Made by a program: the position numbers and the translations under genes. The notes under the pieces were generated by a model that did no database searches, had not been told where the DNA came from, and worked only from the letters and a program-made list of their open reading frames with translations. 64,000 nucleotides of DNA. Origin: an uncultured Eubacteriales bacterium (GTDB taxonomy: Bacteria; Bacillota; Clostridia; Peptostreptococcales; Anaerovoracaceae). Shown here piece by piece: positions 8,786 to 17,780 of this stretch; position 1 is the first letter of the stretch; every line of letters begins with the position of its first letter. The stretch is taken from positions 1-64,000 of the forward strand of contig CACYYH010000003.1 in the NCBI GenBank assembly GCA_902778565.1, given 5' to 3'.

Positions 8786-9343
8786 TTATTTATTCAGGGC
8801 TTCCCATTCTTCTCTGGTTATGGAGTAGAATCTGCTGTCCCTGTCTTCGCCTGTGTAGATGTGATAGGCTTTGCGGATGGTGCCTTCGTATTTGAAGCCG
8901 CACTTCTCGATGACCCTCTGGGATCTTCTGTTCACTTCAGATGTGCGGATCGCCATGATCACCAGGTCATACTTCTCAAAGGCATAGGCCATCAGAGCTT
9001 TCGCAGCCTCGGTCATATAGCCTCTTCCCCAGTATTCGTCGCTCAGAGCGTAGCCCAGTTCCATGGACTTCACTCCCTCCCGGGCGGTATCTTCGTAAAT
9101 GGAAATGTTTCCGATGATTTCGTCGTTATCCTTTCTCCTGATAGCGTATCCGTCACCTCCCGGGATGAACATCTCCCTCAGGATCGTCCTGGATTCCTCC
9201 AAAGACGCATGAGGTTTCCATCCTGCGTTAGGCCCCACGTTGGGTCTTGACGCCCAAAGGAACAGCCCCTGCGCATCGTCCTCTGTGTCCTGCCAGGATG
9301 TAAGTCTCAGTCTTTCAGTTTCTATCACGTTATATTCGTTCAT
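8786..9343 (-). CDS. GNAT acetyltransferase, RimJ/RimL type
   Basis: A 185-residue GNAT protein of the Acetyltransf_3 type, which acetylates ribosomal-protein N-termini or small amines using acetyl-CoA. The opening ETERLRLTSW, the acceptor-site segment ELGYALSDEYWGRGYMTEA and the later NRRSQRVIEKCGFKYEG are the usual family signatures. The ATG at 9343 is preferred to a GTG at 9349 because AAGGAAGAG is better spaced from it. It lies 19 bases downstream of rsmA and is the last gene of the long gdpP-to-rsmA operon before the bidirectional terminator. The true substrate is unknown. Confidence 0.8.
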   Translation of the reverse strand: MNEYNVIETERLRLTSWQDTEDDAQGLFLWASRPNVGPNAGWKPHASLEESRTILREMFIPGGDGYAIRRKDNDEIIGNISIYEDTAREGVKSMELGYALSDEYWGRGYMTEAAKALMAYAFEKYDLVIMAIRTSEVNRRSQRVIEKCGFKYEGTIRKAYHIYTGEDRDSRFYSITREEWEALNK

Positions 9344-9362
9344 GATCACACTCTTCCTTCGC

Positions 9363-10220
9363 TCAGCCCTTGTGCATCAAGGCTTCACTCAATTTCGCAT
9401 ATTCTTCGAGGGTCAGGGTTTCTCCCCTTCTCACAGGGTCGATCCCTGCCTTTTCAAGGGCTTCCAGGATCTCCGCGCGGGTCGCATCGCCTAATACCGA
9501 TAATGAGTTTGCGACGGTCTTTCTCCTCTGTGCAAAGCCCGCTTTTATGACTTTGAAGAAGTATTCTTCATCCTCCACCGCCACCGGCTTTTCCTTCAGG
9601 ACGTCCAGTCTCAGCACGGTGCTGTCCACCTTCGGCTGAGGAATGAACACGGTCCTGGGTACCTTTACGATCTCATTCACCTCAGCAAAATACTGTACCA
9701 TCAGTGAAATGGCTCCGCATTCCTTCTTGCCCGGCGCGGCCTTCAGTCTGTCAGCCACTTCCTTTTGCATCATTACCGTTATGGTTTCACAGTCGATGCC
9801 CTCTTCAAGGAGCTTCATTATGATGGGCGTGGTGATGTAGTAGGGCAGATTGCCGATGACCCTCACCTTGCCGGTGAAGTCCTGGGCTGCGATCAGCGCC
9901 TTCAGGTCGGTCTTCAGTATGTCCTGGTTCACCACTTCCACGTTGTTAAGATCCCCCAAAGTATACTGAAGCACCGGCAAAAGATCTTCATCGATCTCCA
10001 CCGCCACCACTTTCTTTGCTACGGCTGCGGCTTCCCTAGTGATGACTCCGATTCCCGGTCCTATCTCTATCACCAGATCCTCAGGACCCACTCCGGAGCC
10101 TTCGATTATCCGGTCTATTATGTTTTTATCCGTCAGGAAATTCTGTCCCAGGCTCTTGGAGTTCCTGAAACCGAAGATGGTCCTGATCTCATTTATTTCT
10201 GATGGCGAATACAGCTTCAT
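9363..10220 (-). CDS. rsmA: 16S rRNA dimethyladenosine transferase RsmA (KsgA)
   Basis: 285 residues, full length for RsmA, which dimethylates the two adjacent adenines near the 3' end of 16S rRNA during small-subunit maturation. N-terminal KSLGQNFLTD, the SAM loop IEIGPGIGVITRE (about residues 51-63) and the catalytic NLPYYITTPI motif (about 124-133) are all present. The start overlaps the end of rnmV by 32 bases, implying tight translational coupling; the rnmV-rsmA pairing is standard in Firmicutes. GAGG lies just before the ATG. Confidence 0.97.
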   Translation of the reverse strand: MKLYSPSEINEIRTIFGFRNSKSLGQNFLTDKNIIDRIIEGSGVGPEDLVIEIGPGIGVITREAAAVAKKVVAVEIDEDLLPVLQYTLGDLNNVEVVNQDILKTDLKALIAAQDFTGKVRVIGNLPYYITTPIIMKLLEEGIDCETITVMMQKEVADRLKAAPGKKECGAISLMVQYFAEVNEIVKVPRTVFIPQPKVDSTVLRLDVLKEKPVAVEDEEYFFKVIKAGFAQRRKTVANSLSVLGDATRAEILEALEKAGIDPVRRGETLTLEEYAKLSEALMHKG

Positions 10221-10758
10221 TCAGTTCCTCTCTCTTGATACCGAAGCCCCTGAGCTTTGTCAGGAAACCTTTGGCGTTAGCGTAACCTATACCCAGATAC
10301 TTTCCGGCCATTTCCCTGAGCTCACGGGAGCCGCTGCCCCCTGAAAGTCCCAGTTCCTCCAGATCCTGCATGGTGATGTCCGATTCTTCCTGATGTACCG
10401 CCGGCTTCTTCATGTGCGATATAGCCTTCTGAAGCGCCTCAACGATCACCTCAGGCGCAGCATTTTCAACGCCTATGTCGCCCTTCTTAAGTGCATCGCT
10501 CCTGGCTATATAGGCCTGGCCCGCATCCGGAAAAGCCTCCGTAAGCTTGCGCCGGATCTCCTCCCCCGAGTGGTCTGGATCCGTGAAAATGATGATCCCT
10601 CTCTCGCGGTAAGCTTTTTCGATGGCGTCCCAGGTTTCCCGTCTTATGCCGAAGCCGTGGGTCTCAATAGTGAAACAATCCACGGCTTTCTTTAAATTTA
10701 TGGTGTCATCTCTTCCTTCAACGATGACCGTTTCCCTGATTCTCAAAAGATCAGCCAT
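10189..10758 (-). CDS. rnmV: Ribonuclease M5 (5S rRNA maturase)
   Basis: 189 residues starting MADLLRIRE at ATG 10758, behind GGGAG. RNase M5 trims 5S rRNA precursors with a TOPRIM domain. VIVEGRDD (catalytic Glu), GIIIFTDPDHSGEEIR (the DxD acid cluster) and a C-terminal region typical of the family are visible. A longer frame reaches 10947, but that extension overlaps divIC and is low-complexity, so I reject it. The start overlaps the divIC stop by 8 bases, and the end overlaps rsmA. Confidence 0.93.
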   Translation of the reverse strand: MADLLRIRETVIVEGRDDTINLKKAVDCFTIETHGFGIRRETWDAIEKAYRERGIIIFTDPDHSGEEIRRKLTEAFPDAGQAYIARSDALKKGDIGVENAAPEVIVEALQKAISHMKKPAVHQEESDITMQDLEELGLSGGSGSRELREMAGKYLGIGYANAKGFLTKLRGFGIKREELNEAVFAIRNK

Positions 10759-11278
10759 TGCCTTCTCCCTGTCCGTCACCGGATTCCGAAGATTCCGAGG
10801 ATCCTCCTTCGGATGCCTCGCCTTCAGCCGCGGCGTCTCCGCCTTCGCCGTCCTCGTTTTCATTCTGGGCGGCCATAGCCTCCTGGACCTTTCTGTTGGC
10901 CTCTGCCTCTTCAGCTGCTCTTTCGGTGCTGCCTTTGAAGATGGCATCCTCGCCTTCTTCCGTTTTTCTTATCTCCGGAAGTACGAAGAGGATCTCATTC
11001 TCCTTCACCAGCCTCAGCTGCCTTCTGGCAAGCCCCTCCATATACTGATCCGAGTGTATGGTCTCCTGCTGAAGCTTCAGGTCCTCTACGGTCTCTTTGA
11101 GTTCCTGGTTTTCTGCCTCGATCTTGGCCTTCTCCTGATTCAGGTTGAAGATCTTCACTGCGGATACCACAAAGTAGATCACGACCAGCAGAAGAATGAC
11201 CAAAACCGCCAGCTTCCATATGTTCAGTTTTCTCTTTCTGACCTGAAAATTGGCCAGTTCCCCTTTTCTTTCAGCCAT
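10751..11278 (-). CDS. DivIC/FtsB-family septum formation protein
   Basis: 175 residues. A basic cytoplasmic N-terminus is followed by one membrane helix (about residues 22-42), a coiled coil (about 45-80, NLNQEKAKIEAENQELKET) and a conserved ARRQLRLVKENEILFVLPE segment typical of DivIC/FtsB. These proteins form the divisome complex with FtsL and DivIB. Unusually, residues about 110-175 are an acidic Ser/Gly/Glu low-complexity tail not found in short DivIC proteins. The gene sits in the operon between an M23 peptidase and rnmV, consistent with a role in cell-wall growth or division. Confidence 0.8.
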   Translation of the reverse strand: MAERKGELANFQVRKRKLNIWKLAVLVILLLVVIYFVVSAVKIFNLNQEKAKIEAENQELKETVEDLKLQQETIHSDQYMEGLARRQLRLVKENEILFVLPEIRKTEEGEDAIFKGSTERAAEEAEANRKVQEAMAAQNENEDGEGGDAAAEGEASEGGSSESSESGDGQGEGNG

Positions 11279-11293
11279 TTTTTCCCCTGTTAA

Positions 11294-12772
11294 TTATAAG
11301 AAGTCCAAAGGATTGTATGCTACTCCGTCGATCCTTATCTCGAAGTGGCAGTGAGGTCCGGTGGACCAGCCTGTGCTTCCTACGGCAGCGATGTTCTGTC
11401 CCTGGAATACCTGCTCACCTACGGAAACGTAAATGCTGGAGCAGTGTCCGTAACGTGTCATGTATCCGTTGCCGTGATCGATATCTACGCAGAGTCCGTA
11501 GCCGCCGTACCAGCCGGCAGTTACTACAGTTCCTCCGTCTGCAGCGTAGATCGGCGTTCCTGTGGGGGCGCCTATATCTATACCTTCATGCATTCTTCCC
11601 CAGCGCCAGCCGAAGCTTGAGGTGTCAACGCCTCCGTTTACAGGAAGTATGAAGGTTCCGGTTCCCGCTGTCGGCGGTTTCTCCTTGGTTCCCTTGATCC
11701 TGATGGTGTTTACAGGCTCGATGATGACTTCTGTGCTGAGGTCTTCACGTTCTGTAACCTCACCGTTGATTCTGGTGACTCTGGAGGTTACTACCTGCTT
11801 GCCCTCTGATCCCCACTGGGTTACGAACTCATCGCCTTCGTAATAGTCGTCGCTCTCTATGACTTCCTCTTCATATTCCAGGACCTCAGTGAAGGTCTCT
11901 TCTCCGATGGTCTTTACGGTCATGATGGGAACTTCTTCCTTGACTACGGTCTCGTTGCCGTTCTCGTCAGTCGTTCTGTACTCGTTGGTGGTTCCCTGCT
12001 CTATGATCTTTATCATGGAGTTCTTACTGTTGATCTTTGACAGCTGGGTGTCTTCTTCAGTTATACGGACGTTCTCATTGATGCCTACGTATTCGTATTT
12101 ATCCTCATCGTCGCCCACATATTTTTTTATGATAGCCTGAACGATGCTGTTTCCTATCTCCTCGGACTGAACAGTACCTATTCTGATACCGTTAACAAAG
12201 AATCCATAGGCCTTGGTCTGAATATCGCCCATGTAGGTGAACTTCTTCAGTACTGCGTCAGGATTGTCTATCTCCTTCTTAAAGGAAAGTACCGGCGTGA
12301 AGGTAATATCTGAATCTCCGCTGATGGCTACTTTAAGGCCGTATTCCTGAGTAAGCTCCTCGGAAACCAGATTCAGTACGTCAAGTACGTCCTTCTGCTC
12401 TCTTACGATACCGAGAGTCCTTCCGTTGTATGCGTACGAGTAGTTTATGTAGTGCGCAAAAAGGAAGGTTATGACCAGTCCGGAAATAATGAAATACAAA
12501 GCTCCGTTCTGAATAGCTCTCTTGTTCTTTACCAGAGACATTCTGAAATCGTGAGCGCGTCTCAGGAAATGGATACCGAAGAACGTAATACCCCAGGCGA
12601 TCTGGTCCAGTATCCAGTCAAGTCCTGTCACGAGAAGAGCTGCAAGATCTGTCAGTCTCTCTCCACCTAATTTAAGCATTTCCGCGGATTCATCCACAAT
12701 TTCATCCACGGTATCTGTAATCATGGCACCGATCACCCAAAGTTTTTCGATCACAGTTTGCCATTTTGCCAT
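11294..12772 (-). CDS. Membrane-anchored M23 peptidase with G5 domain
   Basis: 492 residues. The cytosolic N-terminus is followed by one membrane helix (about residues 93-115). The extracellular part has a mixed region, a G5-like domain (about 285-365, with EEEVIESDDYYEG) and a C-terminal M23/LytM domain (about 380-490). The zinc ligands are visible: HEGID supplies the first His and Asp, and HCHFE the HxH pair, so it should be an active peptidoglycan endopeptidase. The start ATG lies inside the end of the upstream dnaD-like gene (22-base overlap) with GGGAG ahead. It sits directly upstream of divIC, suggesting coordinated wall remodelling at division. Confidence 0.88.
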   Translation of the reverse strand: MAKWQTVIEKLWVIGAMITDTVDEIVDESAEMLKLGGERLTDLAALLVTGLDWILDQIAWGITFFGIHFLRRAHDFRMSLVKNKRAIQNGALYFIISGLVITFLFAHYINYSYAYNGRTLGIVREQKDVLDVLNLVSEELTQEYGLKVAISGDSDITFTPVLSFKKEIDNPDAVLKKFTYMGDIQTKAYGFFVNGIRIGTVQSEEIGNSIVQAIIKKYVGDDEDKYEYVGINENVRITEEDTQLSKINSKNSMIKIIEQGTTNEYRTTDENGNETVVKEEVPIMTVKTIGEETFTEVLEYEEEVIESDDYYEGDEFVTQWGSEGKQVVTSRVTRINGEVTEREDLSTEVIIEPVNTIRIKGTKEKPPTAGTGTFILPVNGGVDTSSFGWRWGRMHEGIDIGAPTGTPIYAADGGTVVTAGWYGGYGLCVDIDHGNGYMTRYGHCSSIYVSVGEQVFQGQNIAAVGSTGWSTGPHCHFEIRIDGVAYNPLDFL

Positions 12773-14001
12773 AGTTCTGCTTCTCCCATTCTTTCCCTGG
12801 TACAGCTGCAGCGCTGACCGTTCTCGTCAATGCCTGTATCGCTGCACTTGGGACAAAGATATTTTACGTCAGTATAGTCCAGGGCGTAGTTATTCTCCGT
12901 AAGCAAGATCGCCCTTTCCTTCTCCAGGTTTCTTATTTCCTGTCTGACTGAATTCATATCCTGGACTGTGGAGCCTCCCAGCAGTCCTCTTGATATTTTA
13001 CTCGATAATGACTGAAGATTTATGTCGATTTGGCGAATTTCAGGTAATTTATTGTACACTTCCTGACGCCGCCCTTCGGCTCTCTTCTCCGCCTGATTCC
13101 TCAGGTACTCGTAATATTTGTTCAAAGTGTTCTGTGAAACGTTCACTCTCTGGTTCACGTCTCTTCCCCAGGTGTCCGCCTCCTGCTTCCAGTTCTCAAG
13201 GACTTTGTTCACGTATCTCAGGTTGGGGCTCTGGGTAAATCCTGCCTTTTCGCAGGCTTCCAGTATCCTCTCCGGCGAGAACTTCATGTCGTCCAGCCAG
13301 CTGTCCACAAGACGCTTCTCCGCCTCAGTCACGTTCCTCTTCAGGCCCAGAGAATTCAGAATCCTTCTGTAAATACCCTGTCTCTCGGAAGTCTTTTCCA
13401 GGTATTCCTTGACCATCTCCCTGTCGGTGAGCCCTTCCTTTGCCCAGGCAAGGATGACCTTGGAGATGTAGTTGATGCTGGGCTTGCCTATCTCGACGCA
13501 GTAATCGAAGGCTTCGTGGATCACTTCGCCGGGCACACCCAGTTCCTTGGTCCAGGAGTCGATCTCCTGAAGTTCCCTGCCATTAAGCGGTCTTCCCAGC
13601 ATGTCCTCTGCGGCTTCCGTAAGGCGCTTGAACTCTTCGTCCTCGTCCATGACCTCGTCGGACATATCGATGGCTCTATCTACGCCCTGCTCACCGCTGA
13701 AAAGCTGTTCTCTGAGGCTCAGGAAAACCACTGTATAGTCGTCATCCTCCTCTTCGATGGCCACGACGTTCATCCTTTCCCAGTATTCCCAGGCTTCTCT
13801 CAGGCGGTCCTCGTCCATGTGGAGGACTTCAGCCATCAGGGCGGACTTCAGTTCCATGCCATGCTCAGAGCAAAACAACCCGTAAAGATAGGCTTTCACG
13901 TACTCTCCGGGAGCTTCCGTCATGTATTCATTTATATAAACGTTTTCAACATCGGTGGTAAAAAGGTAGTAATCCTTCGTTTTACCTTTGTCAAATTTCA
14001 T
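12751..14001 (-). CDS. DnaD-domain replication initiation protein
   Basis: 416 residues. The N-terminal third is a winged-helix-like region. Two DnaB_2/DnaD-type repeats follow: one around residues 135-200 ending NYISKVILAWAKEGL and one around 215-275 ending NLRYVNKVLENWKQEA. A helical region leads to a C-terminal CPKC...CSC cluster (about residues 387-403), a probable zinc site. DnaD/DnaB-like proteins help load the replicative helicase at oriC. It lies directly downstream of dnaB. A DnaI/DnaC-type loader ATPase, which often follows such genes in Clostridia, is absent here; the next gene is the M23 peptidase. Confidence 0.85.
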   Translation of the reverse strand: MKFDKGKTKDYYLFTTDVENVYINEYMTEAPGEYVKAYLYGLFCSEHGMELKSALMAEVLHMDEDRLREAWEYWERMNVVAIEEEDDDYTVVFLSLREQLFSGEQGVDRAIDMSDEVMDEDEEFKRLTEAAEDMLGRPLNGRELQEIDSWTKELGVPGEVIHEAFDYCVEIGKPSINYISKVILAWAKEGLTDREMVKEYLEKTSERQGIYRRILNSLGLKRNVTEAEKRLVDSWLDDMKFSPERILEACEKAGFTQSPNLRYVNKVLENWKQEADTWGRDVNQRVNVSQNTLNKYYEYLRNQAEKRAEGRRQEVYNKLPEIRQIDINLQSLSSKISRGLLGGSTVQDMNSVRQEIRNLEKERAILLTENNYALDYTDVKYLCPKCSDTGIDENGQRCSCTRERMGEAELWQNGKL

Positions 14002-14013
14002 GAATTATCTCCC

Positions 14014-15330
14014 TTATGCCATATCGCTGAACTTGGTGTATCTTGCGACCCACGTAAGTTCCACCGTTTCCGTCGGGCCGGAACGGTTCTTTGCTATATT
14101 GATCTCGCAGACTCCGGGTTTCTCGGAGTTCTCTTTGTTGTAGTATTCGTCTCTGTAAAGGAACATTACCACGTCGGCGTCCTGCTCGATAGCTCCGGAT
14201 TCACGGAGGTCAGCAAGGTTGGGCCTGTGGTCGGTCCTGAGTTCCGGCGCACGGCTGAGCTGTGAAAGGGCGATTACCGGGCAGTCCATCTCTCTGGCCA
14301 GGAGCTTCAGGTTCCTGGAGATAGCGGAGATCTCCACCTGACGGTTGTCGCTCTTTTCAGGGGAACTCATGAGCTGCAGATAGTCGATAACTATGAGGTC
14401 CAGACCCTTTTCGGCCTTGAGTCTTCTGCATTTGTTCCTTATTTCGATCAGTGAGATGCCGGGGGTATCGTCTATGAAGATCTTTGCCTTCTGCATCTCG
14501 TCCAGGGCCAGGTTCACCCTGTCCCAATCCTTCTTGTCCAGGCTTCCTCTCTGGAGCTTGGAGGATTCAACCCTTGCCTGGGAGGAGAGAAGCCTCTGTC
14601 CCAGCTGCTCCTTGGACATCTCAAGGCTGAAGATCATTACGACGGAGCCTTCCTTGACGGCGCTCTGCTGTGCGATGTTCAGCGCAAAAGCAGTCTTTCC
14701 CATGGCGGGACGGGCTGCGATGATGACCAGATTTGACCTCTGAAGTCCGTTGAGTTTGTCGTCAAGATCTCTGAAACCTGTAGGCGTACCAAGGACTTTG
14801 CCCTGATTCTGGGCAGCCTTGTCGATTTCCTGGATGTTGGTGAGGAGAACCGACTGCACGTCGCTGTAGTCGCTCTTCTGATTCCTCTGTGCGATGCTGA
14901 AAATACTCTTTTCAGCATAGTCCAGGATCTCGTGAGCGTCCATGTTGGCTCTGTATCCCTTGTCGGTAATGTCCTCCGATGCGGAGATCATCTTTCTCAG
15001 GGTTGCCTTTTCAGAAACGATCTTGGCGTATTCCGCAGCGTTTACCGTTGAAGGCACGTCAAGAGTGAGCTGCGCCACGTAGGCTCTTCCGCCCACCATC
15101 TGAAGGACTCCGCGTTTCTTGAGTTCCTCGGATACGGTGAGCACGTCTACAGCCTTGTTTTCTTTATATAATTCGAGTATCGCCGCGAAGATCTCCTTGT
15201 TGCTGGAGTTGTAGAAATCGTCTTCCTTTACCTGCTCCAGAACGTCAAAGAGAACTTCTCTGTTGAGCATAACGGCGCCCAGTACCGATCTCTCGGCCTC
15301 TTCATTGTGGGGAGGTATCCTTTCCGCCAT
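14014..15330 (-). CDS. dnaB: Replicative DNA helicase DnaB
   Basis: 438 residues, the usual length. The N-terminal domain begins RIPPHNEEAERSVLGA, and the RecA-like C-terminal domain has Walker A ARPAMGKTAFALN (about residue 207) and Walker B LDLIVIDYLQLM. SQLSRAPE and the arginine-rich C-terminal motif are present. The hexamer unwinds DNA at the fork. It is cotranscribed with rplI and gdpP upstream and a DnaD-domain protein downstream, the classic Firmicutes order. Confidence 0.97.
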   Translation of the reverse strand: MAERIPPHNEEAERSVLGAVMLNREVLFDVLEQVKEDDFYNSSNKEIFAAILELYKENKAVDVLTVSEELKKRGVLQMVGGRAYVAQLTLDVPSTVNAAEYAKIVSEKATLRKMISASEDITDKGYRANMDAHEILDYAEKSIFSIAQRNQKSDYSDVQSVLLTNIQEIDKAAQNQGKVLGTPTGFRDLDDKLNGLQRSNLVIIAARPAMGKTAFALNIAQQSAVKEGSVVMIFSLEMSKEQLGQRLLSSQARVESSKLQRGSLDKKDWDRVNLALDEMQKAKIFIDDTPGISLIEIRNKCRRLKAEKGLDLIVIDYLQLMSSPEKSDNRQVEISAISRNLKLLAREMDCPVIALSQLSRAPELRTDHRPNLADLRESGAIEQDADVVMFLYRDEYYNKENSEKPGVCEINIAKNRSGPTETVELTWVARYTKFSDMA

Positions 15331-15357
15331 ATCTTTACCTCTTCAGGGTCTCCAATA

Positions 15358-15801
15358 TTACTCGGAGACTACGTTTACCTTTACTTTGCCTGATACTTCT
15401 GTGAAAAGTTTAACATTCACGTCGGTGGTTCCTGTCGCCTTGATGGGGCTGTCCAGCTGGATCTTTTTCTTATCCACATCGAAGCCCTGTGCCTGGAGAG
15501 CTTCCGCGATGTCTGCAGAAGTCACGGAGCCGAAGACCTTGCCGTTCTTGCCGGCTTTGGTCTTTACCTCAATAGTGATCTCTTCCAGTTTCTTCTTCAT
15601 TTCAAGAGCTGCAGCCTTGTCTTCTGCGAACTTCTTCGCAATGGCTTCCTTCTTCTTTTCAAGCTGCTTTACGTTCTGAGGTGTAGCTTCCACCGCCAGT
15701 CCTCTGGGGATCAGCATGTTTCTGGCGTATCCGTCGGATACGTTCACCACGTCGCCGGACTTGCCGGAACCTCTTACGTCTTCCAATAATATTACTTTCA
15801 T
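15358..15801 (-). CDS. rplI: 50S ribosomal protein bL9
   Basis: 147 residues, the standard length. The N-terminal [19 protein letters not shown] and [12 protein letters not shown] are the family signature, followed by the long connecting helix and the C-terminal domain with [18 protein letters not shown]. It binds 23S rRNA at the base of the L1 stalk. Its ATG overlaps the gdpP stop in an ATGA junction. Confidence 0.98.
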   Translation of the reverse strand: MKVILLEDVRGSGKSGDVVNVSDGYARNMLIPRGLAVEATPQNVKQLEKKKEAIAKKFAEDKAAALEMKKKLEEITIEVKTKAGKNGKVFGSVTSADIAEALQAQGFDVDKKKIQLDSPIKATGTTDVNVKLFTEVSGKVKVNVVSE

Positions 15802-17546
15802 ACGATCATTTCCTCCGTGATTTCCATGATTCTCTTGATGGCTCCTTCAACTGAAAGGTCCACCTGGGCTGCCGCGTTGTTCAGATGGCCGCCGCCGCCC
15901 ATTTTTTCCATGATGACCTGCACGTTCACGTCTCCCAGAGATCTGGCGCTGATGACCGTGCGTCTGTCCATGTTTCTGCCGCATGCAAAGGATGCTTTGA
16001 CACCCTTGATGGTCAGCAGTTTATCAGCAAGCTGCGCGCAAAGAAGCTGCGCGTCGCTCCTTGTTCCTTCGATAGATGTGAGGGCTATGCCGTTTCTCAT
16101 GAAGACCGCCTCCGAAAGAGCTTTAGCCTTCATTTTAGCGTAGTCCGGATCCTCCTGAAAGAATCTCTTTACTTCAGTGGGATCTGCGCCCTGTCTCCTG
16201 AGCCAGGCTGCGGCTTCGAAAGTTCTGACGCCGGTCCTGAAGGAGAAGTAATTCGTGTCCACTGTAATTCCTGCAAGAAGGGCCTCGGCCTCGATCTTCT
16301 CCATTTCTCTCTTGGGAAGCATGTATCCCAGGATCTCCGCCACCAGCTCGGATGATGAAGAAGCGTAGGATTCCATGTAGTTCAGGAGAGGATTCTCGAT
16401 GGAAAGCTCCATCTTTCTGTGATGGTCTATGACTACGAGTTTTTCAGACTTTTCAAGGAGTGCGGGGCACTGTACCATGTTGGGAATGTGGGTGTCCACG
16501 ACTATGACAAGGCTGTCCTTTTCGCAGAGTTCCTCAGCCCTTTCACATCCTATGAAATTGAAGGTCTCGCGGTCTTTCGCCTGAGCCAGAAGAGCCTCCA
16601 GGGACTCGTTGGGATTCTCGATGACTATGTACGGTGTCTTTCCGTTCACCATGCAAAGCCTTCCGATGCCGAGAGCTGCTCCGAAGCTGTCCATATCGGA
16701 GTACTTATGGCCCATGATGAATATCCTCGGGGCTTGTTTGATAAGCAGAGTAAGGGCGTGTCCTACGATCCTGGACTTGCCTTTGTTTCTCTTCTCTACG
16801 CTCTGTAGTTTGCCTCCAAAGTACTCAGTCTTATTGATATGCTTGATAACGGCCTGGTCACCGCCTCTTCCGAGAGCCATGTCCAGAGCTCCGTCTGCAT
16901 AATCCTCAGTAACGTCCAGAGTCTTGCCGCCTACGCCGATACCTATGGAAAGGCTGGCAGGGAAGTCTGTGCCTGAATCCAGTTTGCGGACCTCATCCAG
17001 TATCTCAAACTTCCTGAAACTCTCTTTTTCGAGGTTTCCCTGGGTAAACCAGATCATGAATTTGTTGTTTTTTATCTTTCCAACAGAACCGTTCATGCCT
17101 GCTGCCCAGTCTCTGATGATCTTTTCGATGGTTGCAGCAAGCTTTGCGCTGCCGCTCTCGGCCTGAGCCTCGATTATCTCATCGTAGTTGTCTATCTGTA
17201 CCTTGGCCACGCAGGGTCTTTCGTCGTTATATCTGTCTTTCAGTTCCTCAAACGCAGTTACGTCAAGAAAAACTATGGTCAGTTCCTCTTCGCTGCCGGT
17301 CTCATGAAACGCCATGACCTTGAATTTCTTGTCATTTCTGCTGATCACCGGTCGCTGAGGGTTTTCCACTGTATCAAAGAGTTCCTGAGCCTTGATTCCT
17401 GTAAGGGCGAACACGTCTGCTCCCACGATACCTTCGTAAAGGAACACTTCTCCCATGTTTTCGTTGGCGTTCAGGACCTTTCCCTGTCTGTCTATGACTA
17501 TCCGGGGAACCGGTACGTTTGAGTTGAATTGTTTATTGTCTTCCAT
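15798..17546 (-). CDS. gdpP: GdpP-like DHH/DHHA1 phosphodiesterase without membrane anchor
   Basis: 582 residues. Order: PAS-like (about 10-95), degenerate GGDEF (about 105-230), DHH (about 265-430) and DHHA1 (about 475-575). Catalytic motifs include [28 protein letters not shown] and [10 protein letters not shown]. The family hydrolyses cyclic di-AMP to pApA. Typical GdpP is about 655 residues with two N-terminal membrane helices; here the frame starts at the PAS domain, GGAG lies just before the ATG, and I see no upstream frame encoding helices. The GGDEF core is degenerate, as in known GdpP proteins. Confidence 0.9.
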   Translation of the reverse strand: MEDNKQFNSNVPVPRIVIDRQGKVLNANENMGEVFLYEGIVGADVFALTGIKAQELFDTVENPQRPVISRNDKKFKVMAFHETGSEEELTIVFLDVTAFEELKDRYNDERPCVAKVQIDNYDEIIEAQAESGSAKLAATIEKIIRDWAAGMNGSVGKIKNNKFMIWFTQGNLEKESFRKFEILDEVRKLDSGTDFPASLSIGIGVGGKTLDVTEDYADGALDMALGRGGDQAVIKHINKTEYFGGKLQSVEKRNKGKSRIVGHALTLLIKQAPRIFIMGHKYSDMDSFGAALGIGRLCMVNGKTPYIVIENPNESLEALLAQAKDRETFNFIGCERAEELCEKDSLVIVVDTHIPNMVQCPALLEKSEKLVVIDHHRKMELSIENPLLNYMESYASSSSELVAEILGYMLPKREMEKIEAEALLAGITVDTNYFSFRTGVRTFEAAAWLRRQGADPTEVKRFFQEDPDYAKMKAKALSEAVFMRNGIALTSIEGTRSDAQLLCAQLADKLLTIKGVKASFACGRNMDRRTVISARSLGDVNVQVIMEKMGGGGHLNNAAAQVDLSVEGAIKRIMEITEEMIV

Positions 17547-17582
17547 CTCTCATTCTCCACATGGTCACAAAAACTCAACATA

Positions 17583-17591
17583 ATTATAACA
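17583..17591 (-). promoter_or_regulatory. Extended -10 promoter of the gdpP operon
   Basis: On the minus strand TGTTATAAT lies about 37 bases before the gdpP ATG. A clear -35 is not seen; TGCAAT at about the right distance is weak. A second TATAAT lies slightly further upstream. Confidence 0.5.
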
Positions 17592-17735
17592 CATAATTAT
17601 AATAATTGCATCCACAAGATGTAGTATGACTTCCAGCCCCAAAAACCTTTTTCCTACTATAATATATTATAGGCGTTTTTTCCTTTCCTCTGGAGCTGCT
17701 CCTCCTACCGGATATCTTGTGGCAAAAGAAAAGAG

Positions 17736-17751
17736 TGTTTCACGTGAAACA
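17736..17751. promoter_or_regulatory. parS site 1, inside a terminator-like palindrome
   Basis: A perfect 16-bp TGTTTCACGTGAAACA, the ParB (Spo0J) binding and loading site. It lies 30 bp beyond the parB stop. The palindrome extends to 26 bp (17731-17756) and, read on the minus strand, runs into TTCTTTTG, so it could also end parAB transcription. Confidence 0.96.
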
Positions 17752-17780
17752 CTCTTCATTTTGATCTGTTTTTTCCGGTA

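Noticed and set aside
10759..10947. 63-residue N-terminal extension of ribonuclease M5
   Set aside because: It overlaps divIC in another frame, is low-complexity, and the family starts at the MADLLRIRE position behind a good ribosome site.
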